Of a stretch of 64,000 nucleotides of DNA, positions 1-8,622 are shown piece after piece. Within the stretch, counting starts at the first letter, position 1. The number at the start of each line of letters is the position of its first letter. The position numbers and the translations under genes are program-made. Below the pieces are notes generated by a model, which saw only the letters and a program-made list of their open reading frames with translations, made no database searches and had not been told where the DNA came from. The stretch comes from Anabaena sp. UHCC 0204 (GTDB lineage Bacteria; Cyanobacteriota; Cyanobacteriia; Cyanobacteriales; Nostocaceae): assembly GCF_009711975.1 (NCBI RefSeq), contig NZ_VIKW01000001.1:42546-106545 (forward strand), written 5' to 3'.

Positions 1-1365
1 AAAATTTGGTTGAGTATTGCCGTAGCCCTACCAGTAGCGATCGCTGCCGGGTTACTAGCTACAGCCAGAATGGAACAATTGAAAAAACTGACTTCTGCTG
101 TATCCATAGCACCAGTTCCTAATACTGTTACTGCCATAGGACGCTTAGAACCAAAAGGAGAAGTAATTAAACTTTCTGCCCCAGCAGGGTTATCAGGCAG
201 TTCACGAGTCCAACAACTTTTAGTTAGAGAAGGACAACGAGTTCAACAAGGGCAAGTTGTGGCTATTTTAGATAGTCGAGACACTAGCATGGCAGTTCTC
301 GAAGAAGCCAAAGCCAGACTTCAAGAATCCCGCGCCAATTTAGCCCAAGTCAGCGCCGGTCCACCAAGAGACGCTCAAGCCCAAAGATTTATTGTTGCTC
401 GATTACAAGCCCAGTTAGCGGGAGAAAAAGAAGCTCAACAAGCGACAATTAGCAGAATTGCCGCCCAGTTAAGTGGTGAAAAAGTTGCCCAGCAAGCAAC
501 AGTCAACCGCTTAGAAGCAGAACTAGTAGGGCAACGAGGTTCTTTAAAAGCTAACATGGAGCGCATTCGAGCCGAACAACGCAATGCTCAAGTAGATTAT
601 GGACGCTATGAATTTTTATACAGTCAAGGTGCTATTTCTCAACAAGAACGCGATCGCCGGAGACTAAGTGCAGTCACAACAAATCAACAATTAATAGAAA
701 GTCAAGCCAGTTTAAAACGGGCAATAGAAACCATCCAACAACAAGTTTCTGAAGCTAGAGCAACTCAAATTCAAACCCTCGCTACCTTGCAGCAGCAATT
801 AATTGAAGCTACAGCCAACCGTAACAAAACTATCAGCACATTACAAAGACAAATAGATGAAGAAAGAGAGAGATTAAGCAGAATATTAGTAGTTAGTCCC
901 TTAAATATTCAAGTAGCTCAATCCCAAGTTACTAATGCACTTGCCATAGTCAGAAAAGCTCAAGCAGAACTTCAACAAAGCTATGTCAAAGCACCTAGTT
1001 CTGGTGAAATATTAAAAATTCACACCAAATCAGGTGAAATAATGAGTGCCAATGGTATTGCCGAAATTGGCCAAACTGATCAAATGTTTGTAGTTGCAGA
1101 AGTTCCTGAAGATAGCATTAGTAAAATCCGTTTAGGTCAAACAGCTACTATCTCTAGTCATAACGGCGCATTTGATGGTGAATTAAAAGGCATGATTACG
1201 GAAATCGGTAGAAAAATTGGTAAGAAAGATGTCCTCAATAACGATCCAGCCGCAGATATTGATGCCAGAGTTATCGAAGTAAAAATTGCCCTATCTCCAG
1301 AATTTAACAAGCGAGTTTCAGGTTTAACTAATGCAAAAGTTACGGTGGAAATTAATTCAAATTAA
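1..1365 (+). CDS. devB: DevB-type membrane fusion protein of an ABC exporter (5' end outside window)
   Basis: This is the periplasmic adaptor of a DevBCA-type exporter, which in heterocystous cyanobacteria moves envelope glycolipids outward through a TolC-like pore. The frame is open to base 1, so the true start lies upstream; the first in-window start codon is TTG at 10. A membrane anchor sits at the N-terminus, followed by a lipoyl-like half (around VREGQRVQQGQVVAILDSRD), a long Gln/Glu/Ala-rich coiled-coil hairpin (about residues 95-320), the second lipoyl half (VKAPSSGEILKIHTKSGE) and a beta-barrel region. The coiled coil holds two near-identical units around QLAGEKEAQQAT and QLSGEKVAQQAT. 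devC and devA follow on the same strand. Other devBCA paralogues exist in Nostocales, so the exact substrate is not certain. Confidence 0.9.
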   Translation, partial: KIWLSIAVALPVAIAAGLLATARMEQLKKLTSAVSIAPVPNTVTAIGRLEPKGEVIKLSAPAGLSGSSRVQQLLVREGQRVQQGQVVAILDSRDTSMAVLEEAKARLQESRANLAQVSAGPPRDAQAQRFIVARLQAQLAGEKEAQQATISRIAAQLSGEKVAQQATVNRLEAELVGQRGSLKANMERIRAEQRNAQVDYGRYEFLYSQGAISQQERDRRRLSAVTTNQQLIESQASLKRAIETIQQQVSEARATQIQTLATLQQQLIEATANRNKTISTLQRQIDEERERLSRILVVSPLNIQVAQSQVTNALAIVRKAQAELQQSYVKAPSSGEILKIHTKSGEIMSANGIAEIGQTDQMFVVAEVPEDSISKIRLGQTATISSHNGAFDGELKGMITEIGRKIGKKDVLNNDPAADIDARVIEVKIALSPEFNKRVSGLTNAKVTVEINSN

Positions 1366-1430
1366 TTTCCTGTTGTCCTGAAAAATATTGATGTTCAACT
1401 ATTTAGTATCAAGATTCAAAAGGCTAGAAC

Positions 1431-2585
1431 ATGACAGGAAAAATACCTTTATCTTGGCTACAACTGACAAGAGAAAAAACTCGCCTAGCGGTAGCTTTGT
1501 CAGGTATTGCTTTTGCTGATATTTTAATGTTCATGCAGCTCGGTTTTCGAGATGCTCTCTATTACAGTAACGTTAGAATGCACACCAGTTTAGTAGGTGA
1601 CATAGTTTTAATTAACAGTCAATCTAATGCTGTGCTGTCAATGAAAAGCTTTTCTCAACGACGCTTATATAAAGCCTTGGATTTACCAAGTGTTCAATCA
1701 GTACATCCTCTTTATTTAGACTATACAAGCTGGAGTAATCCCGTCACAGGTCGTCCCAGAAATATCTTAATTTTTGGGATGAATCCAGAAGTTAATTTAT
1801 TTGATTTACCTGGAGTTGAGGAAAATCTTAATAAACTCAAACTTCCTGATGTCGTTTTATATGACCGTTCTTCTAGGGTGGAATATGGACCTATTGCTGA
1901 TACTTTTAATGAAGGTAAAATTGTTACAGCCGAAGTGCGAAGAAGACGAATTAAGGTAGCTGGTTTATTTACTTTAGGTGCATCTTTTGGTGCAGATGGA
2001 AATTTAATTACCAGTGATGTTAACTTTTTACGAATTTTTAATAACCGTCAACCGGGATTAATTGATATTGGCATCATTAAACTAAAACCAGGTGCAGATT
2101 CCATTCAAGTAGCTCAACAATTGCGGAGTTATCTGCCTACAGATATCAATGTTTTAACCAAAGAAGAATTTATTGCATTTGAAAGAAATTATTGGGCAAG
2201 TAGTACGGCTATTGGCTTTATTTTTACGTTAGGAACAATTATGGGTTTTATTGTAGGAACTGTAATTGTTTATCAAATTCTGTATACAGAAGTCAACGAT
2301 CATTTATCTGAATATGCTACTCTCAAAGCCATAGGTTATACTCAAAACTATTTACTAACAGTGATTCTTCAAGAAGCTTTTTTATTAGCTGTTGTTGGTT
2401 ATTTACCTGGATTTGCCTGCGCTCTTGTTCTTTACAATGTTGCTAGAGATGCTACACTTTTGCCCATATTTATGAGTTATAATCGCGCCATTATGGTAAT
2501 CATGTTAACTATTTTAATGTGCTTTATTTCGGGAATGATTGCTATTCGTAAATTAAGCTCTGCCGATCCAGCAGATATTTTTTAA
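1431..2585 (+). CDS. devC: DevC-type ABC exporter permease
   Basis: The 384-residue protein has the layout of a MacB/FtsX-type permease. There is one membrane segment near residues 20-40, a large extracytoplasmic domain (about 45-255) and three closely spaced C-terminal membrane segments (about 260-285, 310-335 and 350-372). The N-terminal stretch with LSWLQLTREKTRLAVALSGI is typical of DevC. It lies 65 bp after devB and 90 bp before devA, so the three genes probably form one operon and one complex. No frameshift or unusual feature was seen. Confidence 0.9.
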   Translation: MTGKIPLSWLQLTREKTRLAVALSGIAFADILMFMQLGFRDALYYSNVRMHTSLVGDIVLINSQSNAVLSMKSFSQRRLYKALDLPSVQSVHPLYLDYTSWSNPVTGRPRNILIFGMNPEVNLFDLPGVEENLNKLKLPDVVLYDRSSRVEYGPIADTFNEGKIVTAEVRRRRIKVAGLFTLGASFGADGNLITSDVNFLRIFNNRQPGLIDIGIIKLKPGADSIQVAQQLRSYLPTDINVLTKEEFIAFERNYWASSTAIGFIFTLGTIMGFIVGTVIVYQILYTEVNDHLSEYATLKAIGYTQNYLLTVILQEAFLLAVVGYLPGFACALVLYNVARDATLLPIFMSYNRAIMVIMLTILMCFISGMIAIRKLSSADPADIF

Positions 2586-2635
2586 TAGTTTGATTTATAA
2601 CATATTCTTTCAACTTTCTTTCCTACCTCCTAAAT

Positions 2636-2654
2636 GGGCGCAGACCCTGCGCCC
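2636..2654. repeat. GC-rich palindromic repeat, copy 1
   Basis: This is a near-perfect hairpin with 8-bp arms GGGCGCAG and CTGCGCCC around a 3-nt loop. It lies just before devA. Inverted-orientation relatives occur at 9254-9272 and 23824-23842. It would form a strong stem in the devC-devA mRNA. Confidence 0.8.
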
Positions 2655-2675
2655 CTACCTCCTAACTTCTTAATT

Positions 2676-3395
2676 ATGATCAACAAAGAACCTGTAATTT
2701 CTATTAAAAATATTAATCACTACTATGGTAGAGGAACTCTGAGAAAACAGATTTTATTTGATATTAGTTTGGAAATCTATGCTGGTGAAATTGTGATTAT
2801 GACGGGACCATCAGGTTCAGGGAAAACAACATTATTGAGTTTAATTGGTGGATTAAGATCGGTACAAGATGGCAGTCTCAAATTTTTAGGCGAAGAACTA
2901 TGTGGTGCTAGTCAAAGTAAACTAGTACATATGCGACGAAATATTGGTTACATTTTCCAAGCTCACAATTTATTAGGTTTTTTAACTGCTAGACAAAATG
3001 TGCAAATGGCCGTGGAATTAAATAATAGTATTTCCCAATCAGCCGCTATTTCTCAGTCAGAAGCAATGTTAACATCTGTAGGTTTGCAAGAACGCGTTAA
3101 TTACTATCCAGATAACTTATCTGGTGGACAAAAACAAAGAATAGCGATCGCTCGCGCACTAGTCAACCATCCCCCCTTAGTCTTAGCAGATGAACCAACA
3201 GCCGCTTTAGACAAACAATCAGGAAGAGATGTCGTAGAAATCATGCAGCGTCTAGCTAAAGAACAAGGAACTGCTATTTTATTAGTAACCCATGATAACC
3301 GGATTTTAGATATTGCCGATCGCATTGTAGAAATGGAAGATGGTCTTCTTACCCGTGATGCTCAAAATATAACCCCAAAGTCCCCAAACAAATAA
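2676..3395 (+). CDS. devA: DevA-type ABC exporter ATP-binding protein
   Basis: This ATPase of the DevBCA exporter has Walker A (GPSGSGKTT, about residues 44-52), the signature LSGGQKQR, Walker B (LVLADEPTAALD) and the H-loop (VTHD). I chose ATG 2676 because the opening MINKEPVISIKNINHYYGRG matches the usual start of DevA proteins. A longer reading from ATG 2634 would only translate the palindromic repeat 2636-2654 and a Pro-rich stretch. The length of 239 residues is normal for the family. It is the last gene of the devBCA set. Confidence 0.9.
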   Translation: MINKEPVISIKNINHYYGRGTLRKQILFDISLEIYAGEIVIMTGPSGSGKTTLLSLIGGLRSVQDGSLKFLGEELCGASQSKLVHMRRNIGYIFQAHNLLGFLTARQNVQMAVELNNSISQSAAISQSEAMLTSVGLQERVNYYPDNLSGGQKQRIAIARALVNHPPLVLADEPTAALDKQSGRDVVEIMQRLAKEQGTAILLVTHDNRILDIADRIVEMEDGLLTRDAQNITPKSPNK

Positions 3396-3485
3396 TCACA
3401 ACTCGTTATCTATTTGAGCTTGGTAATTAGTAATAGGTAATTGGTGAGTAAATTTCTGTTTTCATCCTCTAAAATACGAATTTGC

Positions 3486-4271
3486 TTACTGCCGTCTTGT
3501 CGCCACAGGGGTTTGACGACTAGTTCTAAATGTCACATTAACTCCTTCATTTGACTGTTCCAGTACCAGCAAAGGAGTTGGTTTAGCCTTTTGATCCCAG
3601 TGCATATAAACAATCCGACCTTGAATAGTGGGTTGCCAGGTATCATCTTCTTCTCTAGGACTCAAATAAGTTTCTATACAATCAATGATTTGACTGATAG
3701 TAGCCGAAGTCGCTTGAGTTGGTAACTTCATTAACCGAATTTGTACTCGGAATAACACCCGCTTAACAATATTTGGGGCTACACCAGTTTCATGTTCGAC
3801 ATCGAACGTTTCATCTACCTGTTTACCAGTGCTACTAGCAACCCCTACTGCACCTTGGCTAGATTGACTAGGACGCAATGCTTGAGAGATCTTATCTTTA
3901 ACCTTGAGTTTAATTTGATTAACCAGCGCAAAATGGAATACCTCCTCTGACATCCGCATTCGTAGATAATCGAGGTTAAAATCCCGTGAGTGAACTAAAT
4001 CCGGATTAGTTTCCATTTTGCGAATAGTTTCTAAAGCTAACTTCAGTTTTTTCTCTAATTCGCGCGTGCGGAATTTTTCAAACTTCAGTTTTTTCTCATC
4101 CTTTTTGATCAAAATTTTGCCATACACAATTAAAGCAACTAGAGCTATAAGCAGTCCTCCACTCGCAAAGAGTAGTAAAGGTGGACTTTGGGACTCATTA
4201 GCGGGTACGACTTTATTTGTTTTTATTGTCTTTGACCCAGAAGATTGAGCCAGAAAAATTGTACTGACCAT
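3486..4271 (-). CDS. single-pass membrane protein with coiled coil, unknown function
   Basis: I do not recognise this 261-residue protein. An N-terminal segment of about 30 residues precedes one clear membrane helix (about 31-52, LLLFASGGLLIALVALIVYG). A strongly charged Lys/Glu coiled coil follows (about 55-90), then a soluble mixed domain with conserved-looking patches VLFRVQIRLMKLPT and QGRIVYMHWDQKAKPTPLLVLEQ near the C-terminus. The start at ATG 4271 is the only one that keeps the membrane segment near the N-terminus. It faces devA convergently and diverges from the HAD phosphatase gene. It is probably a cyanobacterial conserved protein of the cytoplasmic membrane. Confidence 0.7.
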   Translation of the reverse strand: MVSTIFLAQSSGSKTIKTNKVVPANESQSPPLLLFASGGLLIALVALIVYGKILIKKDEKKLKFEKFRTRELEKKLKLALETIRKMETNPDLVHSRDFNLDYLRMRMSEEVFHFALVNQIKLKVKDKISQALRPSQSSQGAVGVASSTGKQVDETFDVEHETGVAPNIVKRVLFRVQIRLMKLPTQATSATISQIIDCIETYLSPREEDDTWQPTIQGRIVYMHWDQKAKPTPLLVLEQSNEGVNVTFRTSRQTPVATRRQ

Positions 4272-4373
4272 AATTTACAACCTGAAACCATTAACTCTGA
4301 TGTTTAGGATGCCCCAATCTTGCCTAGTAATGTACTGTGTTATAAATATTTTTTACACTGTCCTGATAATTTT

Positions 4374-5189
4374 ATGTACAGACCCATTAGTGACTTTGGC
4401 AAGCATCTCATAAATATACAGCAGTTGTCTGATAGAACATCTACGCATTTATACCAAATTTGCCTTTTAGCCACAGACATGGATGGTACATTGACTAAGT
4501 ATGGCAAATTTACATCTAAACTGCTAGATACTTTAGAGAATTTAGCAGCAGTGAAAGTTCCGGTACTAATTGTCACTGGACGTTCCGCTGGGTGGGTAAG
4601 TGCCATCAGTAGCTTAATGCCCATTGTCGGTGCTATAGCTGAAAACGGCGGGTTGTTTTATCCATCCAGTAATTCTGAACCTGTAACATTAACACCTATT
4701 GCTGATTTAACCAGCCATAGAGAACATTTAGCTAGAACCTTTGCCAACTTACAAACGTATTTTCCACAAATCCAAGAATCTGCTGATAATCGGTTTCGAG
4801 TCACTGACTGGACATTTGATCTTACTTCATTGACAACCGATGAACTCAAAAATATAGGTAATCTTTGCGAACAGATGGGTTGGGGATTCACTTATAGTAA
4901 TGTACAGTGCCATATTAAACCCCAAGGACAAGATAAGGCGATCGGTTTATTAAAGGTATTACGTCAATATTTTCCTACATACTTCCCAGAACAGGTGATT
5001 ACTGTTGGTGATAGTCCTAATGATGAAAGTTTATTTAACCAGCGTTATTTCCCTATTTCCGTAGGTGTGGCTAATATACGAGAATACGCAACTCAGTTAC
5101 AACATCAACCTACTTATATCACTACAGCAGCAGAAGGAGATGGATTTTGCGAATTATGTAGTTATATTTTGCAAAGCTGTCAGCATTAA
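4374..5189 (+). CDS. HAD-IIB family phosphatase
   Basis: This soluble HAD-superfamily hydrolase carries motif I LATDMDGTLT, with the nucleophile and acid/base aspartates, motif II VTGRS, motif III lysine in KPQGQDKAIG and motif IV GDSPNDESLF. A type IIB cap lies between motifs II and III. Such enzymes dephosphorylate sugar phosphates or similar metabolites, for example sucrose-phosphate or mannosyl-3-phosphoglycerate; the substrate cannot be read from the sequence. An alternative ATG at 4320 would add 18 residues. I prefer 4374, but neither has a strong Shine-Dalgarno. It is divergent from the membrane protein gene upstream. Confidence 0.8.
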   Translation: MYRPISDFGKHLINIQQLSDRTSTHLYQICLLATDMDGTLTKYGKFTSKLLDTLENLAAVKVPVLIVTGRSAGWVSAISSLMPIVGAIAENGGLFYPSSNSEPVTLTPIADLTSHREHLARTFANLQTYFPQIQESADNRFRVTDWTFDLTSLTTDELKNIGNLCEQMGWGFTYSNVQCHIKPQGQDKAIGLLKVLRQYFPTYFPEQVITVGDSPNDESLFNQRYFPISVGVANIREYATQLQHQPTYITTAAEGDGFCELCSYILQSCQH

Positions 5190-5290
5190 GAAAAAACCAT
5201 TGATAGCAAAGAAAGAATATTACATCACTAACTAGCAAGATTCGACTCAAAAGCTGGTGGAATCTGCTTTTTTGATTCTGCTTTGTGGCA

Positions 5291-5322
5291 AATCTCGATT
5301 ATGTCCTCTTGGAATCGAGATT
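5291..5322. repeat. perfect 10-bp inverted repeat in an intergenic region
   Basis: The arms AATCTCGATT (5291-5300) and AATCGAGATT (5313-5322) are perfect complements with a 12-nt loop. No T-run follows, so it is more likely a protein-binding site or RNA structure than a terminator. It lies in the 471-bp space between the HAD gene and the Mo-nitro_C gene, upstream of the small reading frame at 5424. Confidence 0.6.
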
Positions 5323-5423
5323 AAGTAACTTATATAACATTTTTATTGATCTTTGATCACCTAAAATTAATTGTCATCGTTTCCTAATGCTTGGTTTCTA
5401 AACCATGACTGGAGGCTTTTTAT

Positions 5424-5537
5424 ATGAGATTACTATATGAAATATCAGGAATCTATAAGCTGAGGCTATACCATTTTTATATTTTCTTTGTTATTTTGTA
5501 TTTAACAGGACAGTTATTTCACATAAAGCCAGTTTAA
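5424..5537 (+). CDS. possible 37-residue membrane microprotein
   Basis: This short frame opens with ATG 5424, preceded by an excellent Shine-Dalgarno (GGAGG at 5411-5415, 8 nt spacing), which is rare in this window. The product starts MRLLYEISGIYK and then has one hydrophobic stretch (about residues 16-32, rich in Phe, Ile, Tyr and Leu), ending HIKPV. It would be a single-pass membrane peptide. No homologue is known to me. The strong ribosome site is the main support. A chance frame remains possible because the region is AT-rich. Confidence 0.35.
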   Translation: MRLLYEISGIYKLRLYHFYIFFVILYLTGQLFHIKPV

Positions 5538-5660
5538 ATAAAAATTAGTTCAACTACTTTACCTTTCCTCAAGTCCAGGACAAATTGTAGAAATAAGTTG
5601 TAGTATAAACTGCCAACTTGGTAAAATTTTCTCCAAATCGCCAACACAGGATTTACAGTC

Positions 5661-5999
5661 ATGCTAAAAACAAATAGTCAGCCGATAATTCTCCATACTT
5701 TCATTAACCAAATTGCAGAAAATCATCAAGTTAGGTCTAAGTTTGATTTATTAAGAAAAGTACGTCAATGGTTTGATGCGATCGAAGTTGATAATCCTGA
5801 ATTCGCTAAATTTATTGCTAAACTAATTCCTGCCCAATGTCCTTTTGAGCGTGATATCATCCTTTTCGGTCGAAAAATTGTTCACATTCCCCCTTTATGC
5901 AAATTTAACCCACTATATGACCAGTTTGTGGGCTTGCGTTTTCGGGCATTATGTTATTTAGTAGATGAGTGTGGAGAAGATATTCAATCTTACTACTAA
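5661..5999 (+). CDS. Mo-dependent nitrogenase C-terminal domain (Mo-nitro_C) protein
   Basis: The 112-residue protein matches the cyanobacterial Mo-nitro_C family. The hallmark is the block KLIPAQCPFERDI followed by FGRKIVHIPPLCKFNP, a GLRFRALCYL segment and DECGEDIQSYY. Despite the family name it is a stand-alone small protein, not a nitrogenase subunit, and its role is unknown; it is common in heterocyst formers. It is followed after 23 bp by the cupin gene on the same strand, so the two may be cotranscribed. Confidence 0.85.
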   Translation: MLKTNSQPIILHTFINQIAENHQVRSKFDLLRKVRQWFDAIEVDNPEFAKFIAKLIPAQCPFERDIILFGRKIVHIPPLCKFNPLYDQFVGLRFRALCYLVDECGEDIQSYY

Positions 6000-6022
6000 A
6001 ATTCAACTCTATTAAATGGCAC

Positions 6023-6295
6023 ATGGAAATTCAAGTCGCATATCAAGCTAGTCAAGTACATCTCAATGAGTTAGGTGTATTCAAATGGCCGATTTGGCAA
6101 AAGGAAATATCCAAATTCCCTTGGACTTACATTGAAGAAGAAACTTGCTACTTTTTAGAGGGTAATGTTATTGTTACTCCTGATGGCAAAGAAGCAGTCC
6201 ACATGGGTAAGGGAGACTTAGTAACTTTTCCGGCTGGGATGTCTTGTACATGGGAAATTACTAGCGAAGTAACTAAACATTATTGCTTTAATTAA
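6023..6295 (+). CDS. small cupin-domain protein (Cupin_3/DUF861-like)
   Basis: This is a 90-residue single-domain cupin of the DUF861 type. The core is FPWTYIEEETCYFLEGNVIV, then GDLVTFPAGMSCTWEI and a terminal KHYCFN. Such small cupins are soluble and of uncertain function, and some bind metals. I chose ATG 6023, giving MEIQVAYQAS, because the longer frame from 5969 overlaps the preceding gene and adds an unlikely basic leader. It probably forms a short operon with the Mo-nitro_C gene. Confidence 0.8.
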   Translation: MEIQVAYQASQVHLNELGVFKWPIWQKEISKFPWTYIEEETCYFLEGNVIVTPDGKEAVHMGKGDLVTFPAGMSCTWEITSEVTKHYCFN

Positions 6296-6626
6296 TAATT
6301 CTGCAATCCAAATAACCTATCTTTAAAGATGTAAAATTGCTGTTATCTGGAAATGCACTATGAAAGTATTAATCCTAAAATATCTTCTACAACTAAATTA
6401 ATTTCGGGAAAGGATGGGATTGACAATTTGACAATTTCTCTCCTCGACTTAGTGATTGAACGTCGCTATAACTATCTTCACCAGGATAGCGATAAACAAC
6501 ATAGGGCGGGAAAACCCCACCCCTACAGGTTTTGCGATTTAATGACTGTATCTCACAAAGAAAGAGTGCATACCGCTATAACCAATGCTACTATAGCAAT
6601 CTTATGGAGAATTGCTATACTTTGAT
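6296..6626. other. intergenic stretch with a GC-rich inverted repeat
   Basis: No convincing gene is visible. A GC-rich inverted repeat near 6502-6525 (TAGGGCGGG, AAAA, CCCCACCCCTA) belongs to the class of dispersed cyanobacterial hairpins. A 90-codon frame at 6353-6625 reads straight through it and lacks any recognisable domain, so I do not call it. Confidence 0.5.
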
Positions 6627-7058
6627 TTACAAATAATCAAAGAATATTTCGGGAACTAATCTTAATTCACCAGATTTAAATTTGGATATATCTATCCATA
6701 AGGCGCGATGTTGACGTTCTGGTGTTTCTGAAAAAGTTAAACTTTCAATTTGATAAAATTTAGGATCTGCAAAATCGCATTCATAAAGTTGAATTATTTC
6801 ATGTCCTTGTTTACCGTTAAAAGTAAATAGGTTTTCAATACAATTCAAATAGCGAATATTGGTTAATTCAGCTTGAATTTCTTCTTGGAATTCTCTAGCT
6901 AAGGCTATACGGCTAGTTTCGCCAAATTCTACGCCACCACCTAAAGCCCGATAAAAGATTGATTGTTTGGTAGGATCATAACCTTCCGAAACAAATATTC
7001 TATTACCATCTCGAATTAGTGCGAGAACAATTACCCGAATTTTACCTTCTTTATTCAT
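6627..7058 (-). CDS. NUDIX hydrolase
   Basis: This 143-residue NUDIX protein has the box reading GGGVEFGETSRIALAREF followed by QEEIQA. The catalytic Arg-Glu and Glu-Glu pairs are kept, while the glycine usually near the end of the box is Gln. It would hydrolyse a nucleoside diphosphate linked to another moiety; the substrate is unknown. It is read from ATG 7058 and ends close to the dispersed repeat at 6502. The DUF3531 gene lies 8 bp upstream on the same strand, so the two are probably cotranscribed. Confidence 0.85.
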   Translation of the reverse strand: MNKEGKIRVIVLALIRDGNRIFVSEGYDPTKQSIFYRALGGGVEFGETSRIALAREFQEEIQAELTNIRYLNCIENLFTFNGKQGHEIIQLYECDFADPKFYQIESLTFSETPERQHRALWIDISKFKSGELRLVPEIFFDYL

Positions 7059-7066
7059 GGTTGCAA

Positions 7067-7519
7067 TTAATTATCGTACATTGAAGAGGGGCGACTTTCA
7101 CTATCTTCTATCGGCCAATCTGGATTTTCGCCACCAATATATAGTTCTTCAATAGTGACATACTCTTCTGTTAGTTGAGTTAGGGCGTTGATGAGAATGT
7201 CTAAGGCGATCGCATCACTTGTTCCTAAATCAAACCAACAACGCCCCCATTCTCCTTCATATTCAAATTCACCCATGTTGTGCATCAAAGCTAGTAAGCT
7301 TTTGTCATAACCTTTGGCATCATAATCCATGTAGCTGATATCAAGTCCTGTATCTTGGATTTGCAGATTTTCGGCATTAAATGCACCCAATTTACCTAGA
7401 TAAAACCAAGAATTAAAGACTTCTTCTACATATTGTTTTTCCTGTTTTGAGGGAATGGTACTGAATTTCAACCAAATCCAAGCATCAAAAGGATTGAACT
7501 CGCGGAATTGAATTTGCAT
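7067..7519 (-). CDS. DUF3531 family protein
   Basis: The 150-residue protein matches the DUF3531 family of cyanobacteria and plastid-bearing plants. Landmarks are the opening VQ-like MQIQFREFNPFDAWIWL, then IPSKQEKQYVEEVFNSW, ALMHNMGEFEYEGEWGRCW, DLGTSDAIALDILINAL and GGENPDWPIED. The function is unknown and it is likely soluble. It sits directly upstream of the NUDIX gene on the same strand and downstream of the TPR gene. Confidence 0.82.
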   Translation of the reverse strand: MQIQFREFNPFDAWIWLKFSTIPSKQEKQYVEEVFNSWFYLGKLGAFNAENLQIQDTGLDISYMDYDAKGYDKSLLALMHNMGEFEYEGEWGRCWFDLGTSDAIALDILINALTQLTEEYVTIEELYIGGENPDWPIEDSESRPSSMYDN

Positions 7520-7554
7520 TTTTGTAATTGGTAATAGATAGAACCAGTAGTTTT

Positions 7555-7586
7555 CAACAACTGACTAATGACTACTGACTAATGAC
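7555..7586. repeat. short tandem repeat (ACTGACTAATGAC units) overlapping a gene end
   Basis: Two units of ACTGACTAATGAC, separated by a T, follow AACA and run into the 3' end of the TPR gene. This resembles the STRR-type heptamer repeats of heterocystous cyanobacteria and is related to the CAACTGA units at 15750-15797. Confidence 0.6.
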
Positions 7587-8501
7587 AGCATAAGCTTGAT
7601 TGCGTTCATGTTCAATTTGTTTAACTAAATTGGCAGGAAGTTGGGATTTTTTGGTTAATGCTTTGTCAAAATGAGATATCGCTTCCTTAATTAAATTCTG
7701 GCTTTTTTCCTTTTTACCCTTTGCATAAAGAATTTGGGCTTTAAGATAATAAAGTTCTGGATTGTCAGCAGTGGTTTTTAAAGAACGATTGACATAATCT
7801 AAAGCCGGTGGGTATTGTTTCAAATCCCGGTATGCGATCGCAATACCTCTATCCACCAAATAACTAGGGGCGGCGTTTTTCTGTAATCGTTGAATGACAT
7901 CATCAGGACTAGAAAAAGGCAAATTCACAGCTAACATTAAATCCATATAGCCGCGAATTAAGTTTAATTCTGGATCATTAGCAGAAATGCTTTCGGCTTT
8001 GTCAAGATACATATAGACTTTTCGTAACCGACTAAAGGCTTGAGATGCACCGTTTACAGTTCCTTCCCGTCTCAGAATTACCGCCCCTTCTAAAAAATGA
8101 CCAACAGAACTGTATAAATTACCACGTAATGGGTCAATAGCAATGAGATTTTGTGCAGTTTCCAGGGTTTTTTTGCTGTTTTTGTCTAAACTAGTCCAAT
8201 CTCCATTTTGATATGCTAAAGAAGCTTGGATTGCATAAATTAAAGGTTCATTGGGTTCGCTAGAGATAGCTTTTTGGAGATAATCTTTAGCTACGGGGTA
8301 ATTTCCCTGCTGAAAAATCGCCTTAAAAGCGGCTTCTGTGCGATCGCCAATATTATGAGGATTTCGACTCCGAAACGGATCACCCGCAAAGGATGGATTT
8401 ACCAAAAGATTTAAAAGTATTGACGTAGTAACCGTCACCTTTAAAAATGCAGGAACTCGACTGAATCTCATGAATGGAGACATAAAAAACTGTTTAAACA
8501 T
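7572..8501 (-). CDS. secreted TPR-repeat protein (Sll0314/Alr1548-like)
   Basis: An N-terminal signal-like segment (hydrophobic FLKVTVTTSILLNLLVNPSFA, with cleavage likely after the ASFA-like end) leads into DPFRSRNPHNIGDRTEAAFK and about six tetratricopeptide helical pairs. It probably acts as a periplasmic or thylakoid-lumen scaffold. I chose ATG 8501 because GAGG at 8508-8511 lies 6 nt upstream; the ATG at 8507 would abut that site. The last residues VISQ and the stop are encoded by a short tandem repeat (7555-7586), so the C-terminus has been reshaped by repeat DNA. Confidence 0.75.
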   Translation of the reverse strand: MFKQFFMSPFMRFSRVPAFLKVTVTTSILLNLLVNPSFAGDPFRSRNPHNIGDRTEAAFKAIFQQGNYPVAKDYLQKAISSEPNEPLIYAIQASLAYQNGDWTSLDKNSKKTLETAQNLIAIDPLRGNLYSSVGHFLEGAVILRREGTVNGASQAFSRLRKVYMYLDKAESISANDPELNLIRGYMDLMLAVNLPFSSPDDVIQRLQKNAAPSYLVDRGIAIAYRDLKQYPPALDYVNRSLKTTADNPELYYLKAQILYAKGKKEKSQNLIKEAISHFDKALTKKSQLPANLVKQIEHERNQAYAVISQ

Positions 8502-8622
8502 GATCATCCTCAGAATAATTACTGTTGAAATTGTTGTATCTATTACCTAGAATGCAAAAATAGTCAACTATAAATTACGTTTATTTCCAGCAGAATTTTC
8601 CATAACTTGGTAATCTTAACAA

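Noticed and set aside
2634..2675. Upstream ATG for devA
   Set aside because: It would translate a palindromic repeat. ATG 2676 gives the family-typical N-terminus.
6353..6625. 90-codon plus-strand frame
   Set aside because: It reads through a GC-rich dispersed repeat, has no recognisable domain and no ribosome site.
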